From Lacrimispora sp963528005 (lineage in GTDB: Bacteria > Bacillota > Clostridia > Lachnospirales > Lachnospiraceae), in assembly GCA_963528005.1 (NCBI GenBank), contig CAURSM010000007.1, positions 1 to 64,000 on the forward strand: 64,000 nt of DNA. The letters are read 5' to 3'. How positions within the stretch are numbered: position 1 is the stretch's first letter; each line of letters opens with the position of its first letter. A model generated the notes under the pieces. That model was not told where the DNA came from. It saw only the letters and a program-made list of their open reading frames with translations, and made no database searches. Below, piece by piece: positions 1 to 7,986 of the stretch. Made by a program: the position numbers and the translations under genes.

Positions 1-55
1 GTAGAGCAAACGGCTGTTAACCGTTAGGTCGTAGGTTCGAGTCCTACTCGGGGAG
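1..55 (+). tRNA. tRNA-Asn (GTT), 5' end cut by the window
   Basis: The anticodon loop around 14-20 reads GTT. The T arm is at 31-47 (gtagg, ttcgagt, cctac), followed by the 3' acceptor strand 48-54 and discriminator G55. The 5' acceptor strand and part of the D arm lie outside the window. No CCA is encoded. It is the first of three tRNAs in a row. Confidence 0.93.
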
Positions 56-101
56 CTCGTGATACTCAACAGTAGCTGCGAGGTCATCGAAACATTTGTA
101 C

Positions 102-173
102 GGCCCCATGGTCAAGCGGTTAAGACATCGCCCTTTCACGGCGGTAACACGAGTTCGAATCTCGTTGGGGTCA
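102..173 (+). tRNA. tRNA-Glu (TTC)
   Basis: Complete cloverleaf. The acceptor GGCCCCA (102-108) pairs with TGGGGTC (166-172), with discriminator A173. The anticodon loop contains TTC and the T loop reads ttcgaat. No CCA is encoded. It lies 46 bp after tRNA-Asn and 12 bp before tRNA-Cys, so the three are probably co-transcribed. Confidence 0.96.
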
Positions 174-185
174 CTAAAATAATAT

Positions 186-256
186 GGCGACATAGCCAAG
201 TGGTAAGGCGTGGGTCTGCAACACCCTGATCACCAGTTCAAATCTGGTTGTCGCCT
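186..256 (+). tRNA. tRNA-Cys (GCA)
   Basis: The acceptor GGCGACA (186-192) pairs with TGTCGCC (249-255). The discriminator is U256, as expected for tRNA-Cys. The anticodon loop ctgcaac carries GCA. No CCA is encoded. It is the last gene of the tRNA cluster and is followed directly by a terminator. Confidence 0.96.
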
Positions 257-264
257 CTATAATT

Positions 265-308
265 AAAGCCTCAGAAACCTGATACAATATGGGTTTCTGA
301 GGCTTTTT
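265..308 (+). terminator. Intrinsic terminator of the tRNA cluster
   Basis: A perfect 15-bp stem (aaagcctcagaaacc at 265-279, ggtttctgaggcttt at 292-306) ends in a T run. It sits just after tRNA-Cys. Confidence 0.92.
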
Positions 309-481
309 GCTTTGTGTATTTGGTGCTTGGTTGATTATTCTAGAAAGAAAGGTCTTTGAGAAAAACCATAATTTATATGGCTTATATAATAAATGGGGAA
401 GAATTCTCAAAGAGGAGGAGGCTTTGCGCCAAATAAGGAAAATAAGAGATTGTTAGTAATTGGTATAAGTGATAGAATCAG

Positions 482-513
482 CATTAGTAGAGTTTATTTA
501 TGATCTACTAATG
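482..513. other. Perfect inverted repeat in the 309-604 gap
   Basis: Arms cattagtaga (482-491) and tctactaatg (504-513) are perfectly complementary across a 12-nt spacer. No T run follows, so it is not an obvious terminator. It lies about 90 bp upstream of the ene-reductase start and could be an operator or a 5' UTR hairpin. Nothing else convincing was seen between 309 and 604. Confidence 0.5.
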
Positions 514-604
514 ACCAGCCATCGCAATAGTGATTTTGATGAATGAAGAAAAAGAACAACTTAATCTACCAAATGATGTATTTATTGTAGAAGGGAGAAA
601 TCTT

Positions 605-1633
605 ATGTACTTATTAAACTCATTTACAGCAAAAAGCATGACTTTGCGTAACCGTATCGTTATGCCTCCTATGTGCATGTATAGTGCCGGAACCGATGGT
701 ATATCAAATGAATTTCACTTTACCCATTATACCTCTCGTGCGGTTGGGGGAGTTGGGCTGATTATTATGGAAGCCACCGGTGTATTGCCGTGGGGGCGCA
801 TTTCTGACCATTGTCTGGGACTTTGGAATGATGAGCAGGCAAAGGCGCTTGCCCCAATTGTTACCGCCTGTCAGAAACAGGGGGCTAAAATGGCAATTCA
901 GCTCAATCATGCAGGGCGTAAATGTGGGGCTCAGGAAAAGGCGATTTACGCTCCCAGCGCTATTCCATTCAATGAAGAGTATCCTATGCCCCACGAGATG
1001 ACGGAATACGATATTCAAGATACGGTCAATGCATTTCGCAGTTCTGCATCCAGGGCGAATGAAATTGGTTTTGATGCTATTGAAATTCATGGTGCTCATG
1101 GTTATCTAATCAGCGAATTTTTATCCCCCTTGACCAACCATCGAAATGATGCTTATGGTGGTTCAATGGAAAACCGATGCCGTATACTAATTGAAATATT
1201 AAAGGCGGTACATGAGGTCTGGCCAGATGACAAACCGGTTTTATTGCGTGTTTCTGCAGAAGATTATGAGCCGGATGGCATGCATAAGGAAGAAATGTCG
1301 GAAATGATTGAGCTTGTAAAGCCTTATATTGATGTGCTTGATGTGAGTACAGGTGGAGTCGTACCAACACCTCCGCCAGCAATTTATCCGGGGTATCAGG
1401 TAAAAATTACTGAGTGGTTGAAACAAAAAACCGGACTTCCAACAGTTGCCGTTGGTCTAATTATAGAACCCCACCAGGTGGAAGAAATTCTGGGTGGTGA
1501 ACGAGCGGATCTTGTTGCCTTGGGCCGGGAACTTTTGCGTGATCCGTATTGGGTGCTGCATGCAGCTCGTGATATGGATGTGGAATATCCGTGGCCAGAG
1601 CCGTATATGCGTGGATTTCAGGCAAGAAAATAA
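605..1633 (+). CDS. NADH:flavin oxidoreductase, Old Yellow Enzyme family (YqjM/NamA-like ene-reductase)
   Basis: FMN-dependent TIM-barrel enzyme of 342 residues that reduces activated C=C bonds with NAD(P)H. Family signatures are visible: MPPMCMYS near residues 20-27, with the cysteine that tunes the flavin in YqjM-type enzymes; QLNHAGRK near 100; HGAHGYLISEFLSP near 165, followed by NHR and YGGSMENR. The reading frame is open from 530, but the ATG at 605 is preferred because a gaagggaga ribosome site precedes it and the length then matches YqjM. It is monocistronic. The family call is secure; the physiological substrate (a xenobiotic or stress-derived enone) is inferred. Confidence 0.93.
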   Translation: MYLLNSFTAKSMTLRNRIVMPPMCMYSAGTDGISNEFHFTHYTSRAVGGVGLIIMEATGVLPWGRISDHCLGLWNDEQAKALAPIVTACQKQGAKMAIQLNHAGRKCGAQEKAIYAPSAIPFNEEYPMPHEMTEYDIQDTVNAFRSSASRANEIGFDAIEIHGAHGYLISEFLSPLTNHRNDAYGGSMENRCRILIEILKAVHEVWPDDKPVLLRVSAEDYEPDGMHKEEMSEMIELVKPYIDVLDVSTGGVVPTPPPAIYPGYQVKITEWLKQKTGLPTVAVGLIIEPHQVEEILGGERADLVALGRELLRDPYWVLHAARDMDVEYPWPEPYMRGFQARK

Positions 1634-1902
1634 TTGTATGCGACTAATTAAGAGACCGATAGATTTAAATGGTATTTATTGTACAAATTTAATTCACTTT
1701 GGATTTATTAAAATGAATTTGCTTGTTAAAAAAAACAAAAATTTGCTACCTGGTTACAATATAGATTGTATAAGCACAACTTACGATTCAGATTTTGTAC
1801 TTTGGATTACTGGCAGCAATATGTCCATCTTTAATAGAGATTAATTATAATGGAATAGGAAAACGGCTCGTAAGATGAAATGCAAAAGAGAGGTGATAAA
1901 GA

Positions 1903-2409
1903 ATGAAACAAGAGCTACATGTATTTTTTGATTATATCTGTCCTTACTGTTTGAGGGCCCATGAATATTTAATGGAACTTATTCCGGATTATAAGGATGT
2001 CACTATTGTTTGGCATCCGTGTGAGTCACATCCCAGGCCAGAACGCCATGGTCTCCACAGTGACCTGTGCATACAAGGGTACTTTTATGCCATTGATCAT
2101 GGTTCTGATATTTTAAAATATCATGAACGAATGTATCAGGCAGCCCAGAAAGAACATGTTAATATTGAAGATATTGATTCTCTTACAGAGTTTGTCAGTG
2201 ATTTGGTTGATAAAGATGACTTTAAGATGTCGCTTGAAATGGGGGCTTATCGGGATAAGCTGGAGGAGTCTAACAAGCTTGCTTTTATTAAATCGGGTGT
2301 GTGGGCAGTTCCTGCTTATAGAATGGGTGATGAAAAGCTTGATGCAGTTGAAAATGTGGGTGTTTCTAAGGCGCAGATTCAGCATCTTTTAAAGAACACC
2401 GGCTTGTAA
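1903..2409 (+). CDS. DsbA-family thioredoxin-fold oxidoreductase (FrnE-like)
   Basis: 168-residue cytoplasmic protein with no signal peptide. Residues 7-16 form a beta strand ending in a CPYC redox motif (Cys13, Cys16), typical of the DsbA/FrnE/2-hydroxychromene-2-carboxylate isomerase superfamily. The helical insertion follows, and the cis-proline region is visible as WAVPAYRM near residue 135. It is shorter than FrnE itself (about 215-240 residues). An aagagaggtgat ribosome site precedes the ATG. Likely a thiol-disulfide oxidoreductase or glutathione-S-transferase-like enzyme; the substrate is unknown. A hairpin terminator follows. Confidence 0.85.
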   Translation: MKQELHVFFDYICPYCLRAHEYLMELIPDYKDVTIVWHPCESHPRPERHGLHSDLCIQGYFYAIDHGSDILKYHERMYQAAQKEHVNIEDIDSLTEFVSDLVDKDDFKMSLEMGAYRDKLEESNKLAFIKSGVWAVPAYRMGDEKLDAVENVGVSKAQIQHLLKNTGL

Positions 2410-2511
2410 GCGTTCTTTTTGTAAGGTCCTTTTATGTAGATTAAAAATAATAGAAGGCTGGGAAAGATAAGATGATTTCAGAAATTGAAATAATAGGATA
2501 CAAATAAAGAT

Positions 2512-2556
2512 AAAGGAAAGATTGTTCCAATCAAATGGAATCAAGCTTTCCTTTTA
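2512..2556 (+). terminator. Terminator-like hairpin in the 2410-2809 gap
   Basis: aaaggaaag (2512-2520) pairs with ctttccttt (2546-2554), with a further ttcc/ggaa inner stem and T-rich sequence after it. It ends the DsbA-like transcript. A hydrophobic frame starting at a TTG inside this hairpin (2522-2704) has no usable ribosome site and is not called. Nothing else is evident in this gap. Confidence 0.7.
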
Positions 2557-2809
2557 TCATTTATTATTCTTTTATGTTTATATTCTAACCAATGTGGTTA
2601 TCATACCAGTTGTTATGGAGAGAAGATGTGTAAGAAATATAGTTATTAAGTTCTTGTTCTATTTGATCGTGCTGTTAATTACTTATTTTCTTATCTTAGT
2701 ATAATAAACAGGTAGATATCACAGGAAACGTTCATATAACATGCTAGAAGGTGGACAAGGCTATTAAGCTATAGTAAGATATAAGCAATGAAAGAGTTGG
2801 AGGAATACT

Positions 2810-3445
2810 ATGCAGTACGGACCAAATGCCAATGACATACACCCAAATGAGAAAATTAACAGTATCTGTTATATTAAAAATGTGATTACTCGTCCCAATA
2901 TCGTAGTAGGTGACTATACCTATTATGATGATGTAAATGGAGCTGAGAACTTTGAAGACCATGTCACTCATCATTATGAATTTATAGGTGATAAGCTTAT
3001 TATTGGAAAATTTTGCGCAATAGCCAAAGGGATCGAATTTATTATGAATGGCGCAAATCATAGAATGTGCAGTGTTACCACCTACCCATTTAACATTATG
3101 GGACATGGCTGGGAGAAATGTACACCGTCACTGGAGGATCTTCCATTTAAGGGAGATACCGTTGTAGGTAATGATGTTTGGATTGGACAGAATGTAACTG
3201 TCATGCCAGGAGTCCATATTGGGGATGGCGCAATAATTGCAGCTAATTCAGTAGTGGTAAAGGATATCCCTGCCTATCACATTGCAGGGGGTAATCCTTG
3301 TAAGATAATTAAAAAAAGATTTGATGATAGGCTAATTAGCTATCTCCTGGAATTGAAGTGGTGGGATTGGAATGAGGAGAAGTTATTTCATAACCTTGAG
3401 GCTCTATGCAGTGGTGATTTAAGTAAGATCATGAACATTAGGTAG
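2810..3445 (+). CDS. Vat-like xenobiotic O-acetyltransferase (probable streptogramin A acetyltransferase)
   Basis: 211 residues in the left-handed beta-helix (hexapeptide repeat) fold of the CatB/Vat family, which uses acetyl-CoA to acetylate hydroxyls on antibiotics. Landmarks match Vat enzymes in order: a GDYTYYD motif near residue 45, GKFCAIA near 70, NGANHRM near 85 with the catalytic histidine, YPFN and GWEK, then GNDVWIG, PGV.IGDGAI, ANSVVVKD, AGGNP and a KWWDW C-terminus. A ttggagga ribosome site precedes the ATG. It is a lone gene. The similarity is much closer to Vat than to generic CatB proteins, but activity on streptogramins is inferred. Confidence 0.88.
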   Translation: MQYGPNANDIHPNEKINSICYIKNVITRPNIVVGDYTYYDDVNGAENFEDHVTHHYEFIGDKLIIGKFCAIAKGIEFIMNGANHRMCSVTTYPFNIMGHGWEKCTPSLEDLPFKGDTVVGNDVWIGQNVTVMPGVHIGDGAIIAANSVVVKDIPAYHIAGGNPCKIIKKRFDDRLISYLLELKWWDWNEEKLFHNLEALCSGDLSKIMNIR

Positions 3446-3527
3446 AAGATTAGTAACACCATAAAGGCAAAGTAAATAATTGTTAACATTTATAATGATA
3501 GCAATTTTTATATGAGGTGAGAATGCT

Positions 3528-3725
3528 ATGAGTGATTTTAACAAGAAAGATTTAGAAGATGCTCTTCGGGCTGTTAATTCCATTATTAGTAAGTGTGAAA
3601 AGGCACAGGAAAAATTTCAGGAGGGTAATTCTCAGCATACGCTTCTTAAAAATCGTTTAAAAGCGATGTATATTTCAAAGTCATTATTGATAGATGAAAT
3701 TTCTAAAAAAGAACCAAGCATTTAA
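3528..3725 (+). CDS. Small hypothetical protein, 65 residues
   Basis: Not recognised. A strong ribosome site (tgaggtgaga) precedes the ATG. The protein is hydrophilic, Lys/Glu-rich and predicted to be almost entirely helical, consistent with a short helical hairpin, and has no cysteines other than one at residue 24. No signal peptide or membrane segment. Coding is supported by the ribosome site and codon use only. Confidence 0.6.
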   Translation: MSDFNKKDLEDALRAVNSIISKCEKAQEKFQEGNSQHTLLKNRLKAMYISKSLLIDEISKKEPSI

Positions 3726-3811
3726 TGATCTGCTTTGAAACGTTCTATGAGTAGAAGTTTTTTTGTTATTTGGATTTCGTGATACGATTGAAAGCTTAGA
3801 AGGAATTGAAG

Positions 3812-4195
3812 ATGAATATATTACAAACAAAAGCTAATTTAGTATGTGAAATATCAAAATGCGAAGCAGTGAAAGGTATTGGACAAACTATTACTTGCGT
3901 ACTTAATGATAAGGATCTAGGTAGAGTGATTCTAAGAAAAGAAGTGCTATTTTATCATCAAGTGCTGGAGCGTTCTTTGGATCATCTGCTTCAAGCCTTA
4001 TTTGCCCTGAATCGTACATATTTTCCAAGTAGGAAGCGAATGGAAGAATATATCCATGGATTTGAAAATAAGCCAATCAACTGTTATGAAAGGCTAATTA
4101 AAATAATTGAGATGGCAGCTTCCAGTGAGACGATGGTGGAGTCCGTAAGAGATTTAAAAGAATTAACAAGGGAAATTCAGCTTGCGGAGTTTTAG
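3812..4195 (+). CDS. Hypothetical protein resembling the C-terminal part of DUF4037 nucleotidyltransferase-like proteins
   Basis: 127 residues. The stretch from about residue 45 to 85, with LFALNRTYFPSRKRM and a following YI.GF...P..CYERL pattern, looks like the helical C-terminal domain of DUF4037 proteins. Those are normally far longer and start with a nucleotidyltransferase domain, absent here: the frame is closed by a stop at 3797. ATG 3812 is chosen over TTG 3806 because agaaggaa lies at a normal distance. It may be a truncated relic or a free-standing domain. The family link is from memory and uncertain. Confidence 0.5.
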   Translation: MNILQTKANLVCEISKCEAVKGIGQTITCVLNDKDLGRVILRKEVLFYHQVLERSLDHLLQALFALNRTYFPSRKRMEEYIHGFENKPINCYERLIKIIEMAASSETMVESVRDLKELTREIQLAEF

Positions 4196-4220
4196 ATTAT
4201 TTAGTAAAACTAGTGATACA

Positions 4221-4258
4221 AAGACAGATGGTTTCTTTTATAACCACCTGTCTTTTTT
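4221..4258 (+). terminator. Intrinsic terminator
   Basis: gacagatggtt (4223-4233) pairs with aaccacctgtc (4242-4252) with one mismatch and is followed by TTTTTT. It ends the 3812-4195 transcript. A second perfect hairpin (atccgctatt 4344-4353 with aatagcggat 4362-4371) follows but lacks a clear T run. Confidence 0.8.
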
Positions 4259-4569
4259 AGTGCATGGGATAGCTGTGAAAATATTTAATAACATAATTTC
4301 ATTACAGAAAACGGAAGTATATTGTTACCTAAAAGAACATGTGATCCGCTATTTATTACGTAATAGCGGATTCTTATGATTTTTGGTGTATGATGTAGTT
4401 TTAGATGTGTAAACTAAAATGGATCATTTTGTAAATGTAGGAATCAATGGAGATAAGACAAAAATACAAACGAATTGTAGGTGTTTTGGTTAAACCTTTT
4501 TGGACCAGTGCCATAGAAAGGTAATTTTTGATAAAGGCAGTACTAATAAATCCATTCTAAGAAATAGAG

Positions 4570-4683
4570 GATGTGATGGGGGTGACTGTCTCTGGTAACG
4601 CCTTCCAGGTGAAAACAGGGGGATTCCCCACATTTTCCTCAAGGGGTACAGTAACCTTCTAGCTAAGATTTATCTTTCACATC
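4570..4683 (+). ncRNA. Candidate structured RNA of unknown class in the 4380-4822 gap
   Basis: Nested complementarity suggests a folded RNA: gatgtga (4570-4576) with tcacatc (4677-4683); 4578-4589 with 4648-4659, a 12-bp helix with G-U pairs and one mismatch; a small hairpin ctgg (4592-4595) with ccag (4605-4608); and a GC hairpin gggg (4619-4622) with cccc (4626-4629). The cccc segment could instead pair with gggg at 4643-4646, giving two alternative folds. It ends 139 bp before the membrane-protein gene at 4823. I could not match it to a known riboswitch. The strand is assumed from that gene. Confidence 0.4.
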
Positions 4684-4822
4684 ATGCTAGTATACTTAAT
4701 ACAATACATAGAAAACTGCCATTTATATAGATTTCCAAGAAAATTTATGAGATAATAAAGGGGTAAATTCCAATAATTACCACACTTAAGTAACAGCTAC
4801 AAACTAGTAAGGAGGGATTTTT

Positions 4823-5563
4823 ATGAAAAAAAATCTTACTATTCTATCATCTATTTTTCTTTTCATAGCCATGATATTGGTAGTATTTGTATGGGGAGGG
4901 CCTATCATAATAGAGGCTTATCTCTATAATAGTTATATGAAAAGTGTTACATTAATATTGATTTTTACCATAGTAGTATATCGAAAGCGTCTTACCTGGG
5001 ATAATTATATGGTTTATGTGATAGCCGGATTTGCTGTAGTTGGTATGCTGATTGATACATCGGGAAATCCGATTATTAATAAGCCGTTGGCGCTGCTTGT
5101 ATCACACTGGGGTAAGCTACAGGTCACACGAGAGGTAAATAACTATGCGCCCGGAGAATTTGCAATCTCTGATTTTATTTCCATATTGAAGCAGTCTGGA
5201 GAAGTTGTAAAGCTCAGCGTAATCTGGTTATACCTTTATCGATTATTCCAATATTTAGTCACCTATGCTGTTTTGGGATCTTTCCTTGGTATATTTATAA
5301 AAAGAAAGCCTCAAAGAAGTTTTGTATACAATCAGACGGAGAGTGAAGAACTTTCTGAGGATGTAAAAAAGAAAATAGCTGAAGAGTTGAGACGCAGGCA
5401 GGAAATGTCTGAAAATAAGTATGTTCTTGCTGAAGGTATGGTCGCAGAAGTGAGAGAACTAAAACAAAGAGGTAAAATTATAGAGGCCATTAAACTTGTT
5501 CGGGATTATACCGGAATGCCTTTGGGAGAAGCGAAAAAATTTGTGGATGAACTGGATTATTAA
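4823..5563 (+). CDS. Membrane protein with a C-terminal ribosomal L7/L12-like domain
   Basis: 246 residues with three or four hydrophobic segments (about 7-30, 38-55, 60-78 and 133-155), then a charged cytoplasmic linker and a C-terminal segment (about 205-246). That segment has the KIIEAIKLVRDYTG...GEAKKFV pattern of the L7/L12 C-terminal fold, which in ribosomes recruits translational GTPases. A strong aaggaggg ribosome site precedes the ATG. The L7/L12-like motif on non-ribosomal membrane proteins is seen in Firmicutes and is thought to mediate protein binding; function here is unknown. Confidence 0.75.
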   Translation: MKKNLTILSSIFLFIAMILVVFVWGGPIIIEAYLYNSYMKSVTLILIFTIVVYRKRLTWDNYMVYVIAGFAVVGMLIDTSGNPIINKPLALLVSHWGKLQVTREVNNYAPGEFAISDFISILKQSGEVVKLSVIWLYLYRLFQYLVTYAVLGSFLGIFIKRKPQRSFVYNQTESEELSEDVKKKIAEELRRRQEMSENKYVLAEGMVAEVRELKQRGKIIEAIKLVRDYTGMPLGEAKKFVDELDY

Positions 5564-5797
5564 AACTGAATTAGTAAATTGAATTAGTAGACTTAATTGA
5601 AAAACTGAATTGATAAGTTGGATTAAAAACTTATCAGTTAGTAAAAAACATATTATTTATGATCATGACATCTGCTTGATACCTTTTGTATGTATCTCCA
5701 TAAGCAAAAATATTATATTAAATAAATAATATATACCATAATGGAATAACATATTTTACAGGTTTGTAAGTATTAGCAAGTCCATGTATTAATTATC
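5564..5797. other. AT-rich intergenic stretch with short degenerate repeats
   Basis: Just after the membrane-protein gene, variants of aactgaatt(agt/gat)aa recur several times between 5564 and 5640. The rest up to the terminator at 5798 is AT-rich with no open frame or clear signal. Confidence 0.4.
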
Positions 5798-5839
5798 AAA
5801 AAGATCTCCTACGAATTTGATTTCATAGGAGATCTTTTT
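5798..5839. terminator. Bidirectional terminator between the L7/L12-domain gene and kup
   Basis: aaaaagatctccta (5798-5811) and taggagatcttttt (5826-5839) form a perfect 14-bp stem. A run on one strand and T run on the other let it serve both convergent transcripts. Confidence 0.92.
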
Positions 5840-5934
5840 ATTTCTTGTCTAGCCTATTTCTTGTCTGGCTTATATCTAATTAGGCATATATATTTTATAA
5901 AGCTCATTTTTTATATGATTTACTTCTAATCATC

Positions 5935-7956
5935 TTACCTTCTATCTGCCTTGCTACCGTCCACCCGTTTCAAAACAACACGATCGGAATGTCCAATAAT
6001 CATTGGCACTTTCTCAATATAAACGTCACTGGTATCAAGTCCAAACCAGTTTGTGGGGGAAGCTGTGAACTTCTGTATGAATAGCTTCGTATTAAATACG
6101 AAGGCGTCCCAGGCGGATAATGAGGTTTCGTGGGATAGAACTTCCTGGATAAATACGAAGCGGAAATCTCCAAGTTTACGGTTTGGAATAATGGAGTAGG
6201 AATTGGTCTGTGACTCGATTTCCTTATTCTTCACCAGTTCTGTTGATATTTGACGTAAAAACACATTAAGGTTTTGATCAATACGGAAACCTAGCTTCAA
6301 CTGAATTTTTATAATATGGTCCGTATTGAATTTCTCAATGGAATACTCTGCCTGATAAGGTTCATCTGTAACGACCACATCCACAAACCAGTAGATATCT
6401 GCTTTTTTAGGGCGCTTATCTAGTAGAAAGTATAAGATTTTCCGCTCGATTTCCTTAGGGTTTGGGCACTTGCTTAGGCAAACCAGGTTACTGGCATATT
6501 TTGGTACTTCTGGATCGTGGCGTAGCTTAGAGAGCTGGTTAATATAATTTTTTATAGGAACATACTCCTGATAGCGCATTCTTATGATATGAGCTCTGTC
6601 CCAGAGATACATAACAAATAAGATAGAGGCGGCGATAATAATAGCTACAAAACCACCATGGAAAAACTTAACTATATTTGCGATAAAGAAGGAAATTTCA
6701 AAACTCATAAAGAACACCAGCATAATCACTGCAAGCACAATGGGCGTTTTCTTCTTTAGCATATAGTTAAATAGTAAAATGGTTGTCATCAGCATGGTGA
6801 CTGTTATGGCGAGACCGTATGCTGACTCCATTTTCTCGGAGCTTTGAAAGTAAAGTACAATTCCAATACAAACGATCCATAATATTCGATTGATGGCTGG
6901 AATGTAAAGCTGCCCCTTTAAAGGAGAGGGGTAAATGGTATGAAGTCTTGGAAATAGATTTAGTTTTATGGCTTCCGATACAAGTGTAAAGGATCCTGAA
7001 ATCAAAGCCTGAGATGCTATAATAGCAGCCAGTGTTGAGATGCCGATTCCGTAGACTAAAAGGCCATGAGGAATCATCTGATAAAATGGATTGATATCTT
7101 CTGTTAAGATAACACCGGGATTATTTCTGGAGGATAAGATCCAGGCACCTTGGCCAAAATAGTTGAGCAATAAACATATTTTAACAAATGGCCATGTAAA
7201 GTAAATATTTTTTCTGCCTACATGTCCTAAATCGGAGTAGAGAGCTTCGGCACCAGTAGAGCATAAAAATATGCTTCCTAAAATAAAAAATCCAAGCTTA
7301 TTGTCATCACTAAATAGGATTTGAATGGCATAGTGAGGTGACAATGCACGCAGCAGGAATGGATTTTGCACAAGATTGATGATTCCAAAAAAGGCGATGC
7401 TGCCGAACCATATAAACATGATAGGACCAAACAGTCTTCCGATAAACTCAGTTCCTATATGCTGAATGAAAAACAGGATACAGATGATGAAAATGACCAG
7501 AAAAACGATATTCTTTTGGTTGTCCCCGAACAGGTCTTGAAAAACTGGAAGTAGTTTTAGACCTTCAACAGCGGAAGTCACGGTGACAGCAGGTGTTAGC
7601 ATTCCATCGGCAAGGAGAGCAGAGCCTCCGATCATTGCAGGAATGATTAACCATCTGGAACGGCTTCGGACCAGTGTGAAAAGCGAGAAGATACCGCCTT
7701 CTCCATTGTTATCTGCCTTTAATGTGATGCAAACATATTTTATGCTTGTTAAAATAGTGAGTGTCCAGAATACCAGGGATAAGGTTCCCAGAATGAAATT
7801 TTCTGAGGCGTGCTGGATTCCACCATTTCCGTAAAGAACAGATTTCATTACATAAAGTGGTGAAGTACCGATATCTCCATATACCACACCTAATGTTATT
7901 AGAATTCCTCCAAGTGATAGCTTTGATATGTTAGGTTTCTTTGATAATGATTCCAT
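5935..7956 (-). CDS. kup: KUP/HAK/KT family low-affinity potassium transporter
   Basis: 673-residue K+ importer (probably H+/K+ symport) in the cytoplasmic membrane. The N-terminus has the family signature GVVYGDIGTSPLYV, about 12 membrane segments follow to roughly residue 460, and a C-terminal cytoplasmic domain of about 200 residues ends the protein. The frame is open to an ATG at 8025, but that extension is translated terminator hairpin and U tract (giving a Phe-rich FFFDFF segment). The ATG at 7956 has a gaggaaaaa ribosome site and is the better start. Expression is likely controlled by the upstream riboswitch. Confidence 0.93.
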   Translation of the reverse strand: MESLSKKPNISKLSLGGILITLGVVYGDIGTSPLYVMKSVLYGNGGIQHASENFILGTLSLVFWTLTILTSIKYVCITLKADNNGEGGIFSLFTLVRSRSRWLIIPAMIGGSALLADGMLTPAVTVTSAVEGLKLLPVFQDLFGDNQKNIVFLVIFIICILFFIQHIGTEFIGRLFGPIMFIWFGSIAFFGIINLVQNPFLLRALSPHYAIQILFSDDNKLGFFILGSIFLCSTGAEALYSDLGHVGRKNIYFTWPFVKICLLLNYFGQGAWILSSRNNPGVILTEDINPFYQMIPHGLLVYGIGISTLAAIIASQALISGSFTLVSEAIKLNLFPRLHTIYPSPLKGQLYIPAINRILWIVCIGIVLYFQSSEKMESAYGLAITVTMLMTTILLFNYMLKKKTPIVLAVIMLVFFMSFEISFFIANIVKFFHGGFVAIIIAASILFVMYLWDRAHIIRMRYQEYVPIKNYINQLSKLRHDPEVPKYASNLVCLSKCPNPKEIERKILYFLLDKRPKKADIYWFVDVVVTDEPYQAEYSIEKFNTDHIIKIQLKLGFRIDQNLNVFLRQISTELVKNKEIESQTNSYSIIPNRKLGDFRFVFIQEVLSHETSLSAWDAFVFNTKLFIQKFTASPTNWFGLDTSDVYIEKVPMIIGHSDRVVLKRVDGSKADRR

Positions 7957-7986
7957 TTTTTCCTCTTCATTAAATGTATTTTCTAT

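Noticed and set aside
174..410. 78-residue frame on the minus strand
   Set aside because: It is antisense to tRNA-Cys and its terminator and has no ribosome site.
2522..2704. 60-residue hydrophobic frame with TTG start
   Set aside because: The start lies within a terminator hairpin and aggaaag is too close to be a ribosome site.
4182..4379. 65-residue frame after the DUF4037-like gene
   Set aside because: It runs through a terminator and a second hairpin, with no ribosome site.
4570..4683. Cobalamin, TPP or ZTP riboswitch
   Set aside because: A few bases around ggtgaaaac recall cobalamin elements, but the conserved boxes and overall layout do not fit any of these classes.
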